Assembly (NCBI RefSeq): GCF_014197615.1
Contig: NZ_JACIFY010000002.1
Location: 237,459 to 301,458, forward strand
Source: Rhizobium esperanzae
GTDB taxonomy: Bacteria > Pseudomonadota > Alphaproteobacteria > Rhizobiales > Rhizobiaceae
Length of the DNA: 64,000 nucleotides
Direction of reading: 5' to 3'
This document shows, piece by piece, positions 61,978 to 64,000 of this stretch; the stretch's first letter is position 1; each line of letters starts with the position of its first letter. Under the pieces are notes generated by a model. That model was not told the DNA's origin. It made no database searches and was given only the letters and a program-made list of their open reading frames with translations. The position numbers were made by a program, and so were the translations under genes.

Positions 61978-62382
61978 TTAAGCCGAATAACGCAATCGCA
62001 GCAGCGCTTCACGTGCCAGCTCGTCAACCCCTTCCAAAAGGTCGGTCATGCTCGGTTGATCTGCCAGCTTGATGAGATCGTCCCCAAGCGCTTCAAGAAC
62101 ATCGATCGACAGGTTTTCGACGATCAGTTCAAAGCAAAAATATTTTCGAGAGGCGTCATCTCCCCGCAGGACGCGCGACACTGAATCAACGATTGGTATC
62201 CCAAGCGTGACGAGAAAACGGGCCAGATGTGGAGCAATGGGCCAGTTGCCGTCCGCAGTCCACGCCAGCAAGTCATCAAGGATCGGAGCGATCGCAGGAT
62301 AACCGGCGCTCTCAAGGCCCGAAAGAGCTGCAATATCGTGCTTGTCACGAGGGACAAGGCTCCTGGGATCGAACACGGCCAA
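61978..62382 (-). CDS. DUF5071 domain protein
   Basis: 134 residues that fit DUF5071: LVPRDKHDIAALSGLESAGYPAIAPILDDLLAWTADGNWPIAPHL at the N-terminus, then helical repeats ending in DELAREALLRLRYSA. The family is HEAT-like and of unknown function. It precedes (in its own direction lies downstream of) the transglutaminase-like peptidase gene by 59 bases. Confidence 0.88.
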   Translation of the reverse strand: MAVFDPRSLVPRDKHDIAALSGLESAGYPAIAPILDDLLAWTADGNWPIAPHLARFLVTLGIPIVDSVSRVLRGDDASRKYFCFELIVENLSIDVLEALGDDLIKLADQPSMTDLLEGVDELAREALLRLRYSA

Positions 62383-62441
62383 TCATCCCATCGCGTCGCT
62401 GTGCGCCTGGCAGCGGCCCGCGTGCCGACTCGGGTTCCGGG

Positions 62442-63017
62442 TCAGGAGAACTCTCCGGCGCGAGGCCCGGCAAGCGTCACGCGCCAACCCGTTCGCGATT
62501 GGAAATCCTGGGTGGCCAGAAACGTATAGCCCGTGGCGCGCCATGGCTTCACTGCGCCGGTCAGATTGTCGAGCACATAATCGCCGGCGTCCGTCCGGGC
62601 GACGAGAACCACATGGTTTTGATCATGCGGTCCGATAACAACGGAAAGCGCCAACCTGTTCGATGGATAACCAGCCTCGATCAGGTCCTTCATCTTCTGG
62701 AGAGCGTAGTCCTCGCAATCGCCTCGGCCGGCAACCGGCAGAGACCAGACGTCCCCGTTTCCGGAAGACGAGCGATCTTCCGCCGAAACGATACGTCCGT
62801 TTACGGCACGATTGACCTTTTGAAGAAGCGCAATGGCCGTCTGTTCGTCCAACTGTTGTGCCGCCATCCTGCCGCACAGCCACTTGTACCTGGCGCAGGC
62901 CCCGGCGAATCCCACGGGGGCGCCGATGCTTCGCGTCACAGGCAGCGACGATCCGGCAACTGCCTGAAAATGCGGAATAATTACCAAAAGGGCAGCAAGA
63001 GAAAGGAGACGCTTCAT
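62442..63017 (-). CDS. Transglutaminase-like cysteine peptidase (BTLCP type)
   Basis: 191 residues from the ATG at 63017. A signal peptide (MKRLLSLAALLVIIPHFQAVAG) precedes a papain-like fold with catalytic Cys in GRGDCEDYALQK, His in DQNHVVLV and Asp in DYVLDN. This is the bacterial transglutaminase-like cysteine peptidase family (LapG relatives), periplasmic. In systems like LapG it cleaves an adhesin; no adhesin gene is adjacent, unless the repeat protein at 63209 is one. Confidence 0.9.
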   Translation of the reverse strand: MKRLLSLAALLVIIPHFQAVAGSSLPVTRSIGAPVGFAGACARYKWLCGRMAAQQLDEQTAIALLQKVNRAVNGRIVSAEDRSSSGNGDVWSLPVAGRGDCEDYALQKMKDLIEAGYPSNRLALSVVIGPHDQNHVVLVARTDAGDYVLDNLTGAVKPWRATGYTFLATQDFQSRTGWRVTLAGPRAGEFS

Positions 63018-63208
63018 GGCCGATTCGCTCTGTTCGTAGCCGAAGGATAACACAGTCAGTATAAAAATTTATTAAAATTTTATACTTGCGAATTTAACTG
63101 TATTAGATGATTGAAGCAGATTAACCATTCTTTATTCTTCGCATTAATTCATTGTTAGTATAAATGAACTCCCCATTAACGCTCAGTTAACCTTGGGAGA
63201 CGATTGAA

Positions 63209-64000
63209 ATGATCAGCAGAGCAGCGAAATTCAGCGTCGCTGTTGCTTCCCTTCTGGCAAGCAGCAGTCTGGCAACGGCCGCCCCGGCGGTCGTCAATTG
63301 CAACACCGCAGTTCGCGGCAGCCTCGAATACAGGCTGTGCATGCCGACCAAAGCAATTCAGGCCGATAACAAATTCAGTCCCAACGACAGCGATCACGGC
63401 AGCCAAAATGTTGGCGGCGGCAAGAAGACTTCCAACACCGGCTCGGTCGCCAGCAATGGCAATGATGGCGATAACGGTGATGGCAATACCGATAACGGCG
63501 GCAACGGCGACGGTGTTGATCAAGGCGACGACACCGGCGGAAACGATCAAGACCCCGGTGGGGATGGCCACCACGGAAAAGACCACCACCACGGCAAGGA
63601 TGGCAAAGGCCACCACGGAAAGGACGATCACCACGGCAAGGACCGCGATGATCATGGCGGCGGCAAAGGCGAAAAAGGCCGCGACCACGGCAAGGACGGC
63701 AAGGGCCACCACGGAAAAGACGATCACCACGGCAAGGACCGCGATGATCATGGCGGCGGCAAAGGCGAGAAAGACCGCGACCACGGCAAGGATGGCAAGG
63801 GCAAGGGTGACAACGGCGGTTCCGGCAAGGGCGACAATGGCGGCTCCGGCAAGAGCGACAATGGCGGCTCCGGCAAGAGCGACAATGGCGGCTCCGGCAA
63901 GAGCGACAATGGCGGCTCCGGCAAGAGCGACAATGGCGGCTCCGGCAAGAGCGACAATGGCGGCTCCGGCAAGAGCGACAATGGCGGCTCCGGCAAGAGG
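63209..64000 (+). CDS. Secreted Gly/His/Asp-rich repeat protein, 3' end outside window
   Basis: 264 codons are visible and the frame is open at the right edge. ATG 63209 follows GGGAGA. A signal peptide (about 1-28, VASLLASSSLATAA) is followed by a two-Cys segment (residues 31-52), a D/N/G-rich region, a His/Lys/Gly/Asp region containing a 32-residue duplication, and eight 8-residue units of the form GDNGGSGK/SDNGGSGK. The divergent gene at 63017 encodes an exported cysteine peptidase. Possible roles are metal or calcium binding, or surface matrix. Confidence 0.8.
   Translation, partial: MISRAAKFSVAVASLLASSSLATAAPAVVNCNTAVRGSLEYRLCMPTKAIQADNKFSPNDSDHGSQNVGGGKKTSNTGSVASNGNDGDNGDGNTDNGGNGDGVDQGDDTGGNDQDPGGDGHHGKDHHHGKDGKGHHGKDDHHGKDRDDHGGGKGEKGRDHGKDGKGHHGKDDHHGKDRDDHGGGKGEKDRDHGKDGKGKGDNGGSGKGDNGGSGKSDNGGSGKSDNGGSGKSDNGGSGKSDNGGSGKSDNGGSGKSDNGGSGKR
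63602..63793 (+). repeat. 96-bp direct duplication inside the repeat protein
   Basis: 63602-63697 and 63698-63793 are near-identical tandem copies (one unit = 32 codons, rich in HHGKDDHHGKDRDDH). The few differences are silent or conservative (for example GGAAAGGAC versus GGAAAAGAC), so the duplication is recent but not brand new. Confidence 0.85.
63806..63997 (+). repeat. 24-bp tandem repeat, eight units
   Basis: Eight in-frame 24-base units encode GDNGGSGK or SDNGGSGK. The first two begin with GGT/GGC and the rest with AGC; units 3 to 8 are essentially identical, the mark of recent slippage or unequal crossing-over. The next codon in the window (63998-64000) is AGG rather than AGC. Confidence 0.9.

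Noticed and set aside
63806..63997. Tandem units considered as a CRISPR array
   Set aside because: Units are contiguous without spacers, in frame, and encode protein repeats. No cas genes are present.

Overview
The window looks like chromosomal or large-plasmid DNA of a fast-growing rhizobium (Rhizobium leguminosarum/etli group or a close relative). The evidence is the high-GC coding style, a GCG_CRPN-type small secreted protein, DUF1194, DUF899 and DUF2277 proteins, a MsmX/UgpC-type sugar ABC cassette with a GH42 enzyme, a RibH2-type lumazine synthase behind an FMN riboswitch, and several intergenic palindromic repeat families. The species is inferred from gene families, not from a marker gene. 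I saw no rRNA, tRNA or CRISPR array.

Layout. (1) 1-6458 is one tightly packed plus-strand signalling operon: a GGDEF/EAL protein cut by the window edge, a degenerate HATPase-like protein, a STAS-methyltransferase fusion, a membrane PP2C (RsbU/SiaA-like) phosphatase, an intact HATPase-like kinase and a STAS protein. This reads as a partner-switching system that may feed c-di-GMP turnover and a methyltransferase. (2) 6.8-17.6 kb is an accessory-looking stretch. It holds a low-complexity Asn/Gly secreted protein with a strong terminator, an IS66 remnant, a GST-like protein, a MHYT-PAS-GGDEF-EAL protein, several orphan secreted or membrane proteins including a 52-residue lipoprotein, and a Shedu-like (DUF4263) anti-phage nuclease. 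(3) 17.8-25.9 kb is a galactoside uptake and hydrolysis cassette (binding protein, two permeases, ATPase, GH42 beta-galactosidase), divergent from a ROK repressor with a 17-bp palindrome just before its start. (4) 26-45 kb holds mostly single genes and divergent regulator/target pairs: MocR/EamA, histidine kinase/response regulator, TPR-HTH regulator/DUF899, metallophosphatase/RNA ligase, AraC/dioxygenase, LysR, an ArsR-MFS pair with two tandem operator-like palindromes, and a class III cyclase.

(5) 46-49 kb has the FMN riboswitch with ribH2, a glyoxalase-like protein and a vWA protein. (6) 48.8-55.2 kb has a three-helix membrane protein resembling Pycsar PycTM effectors, divergent from a 1,238-residue FecR-TPR-beta-barrel protein that overlaps a CHASE2 adenylate cyclase by one base. 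(7) 55-64 kb holds housekeeping-like and regulatory genes: a monooxygenase-fold protein, acetyltransferase, TetR with two operator-like palindromes and its membrane-protein neighbour, epimerase, nucleotidyltransferase, FAH-family hydrolase, gamma-carbonic anhydrase, DUF5071 and a transglutaminase-like peptidase. It ends in a secreted Gly/His/Asp-rich repeat protein that runs off the window.

The most unusual loci are the duplicated partner-switch operon with its STAS-methyltransferase fusion, the FecR-TPR-barrel/CHASE2-cyclase/PycTM-like arrangement, the Shedu-like gene in the accessory stretch and the divergent phosphatase/RNA-ligase pair. All function calls come from reading the sequence; no database search was run.
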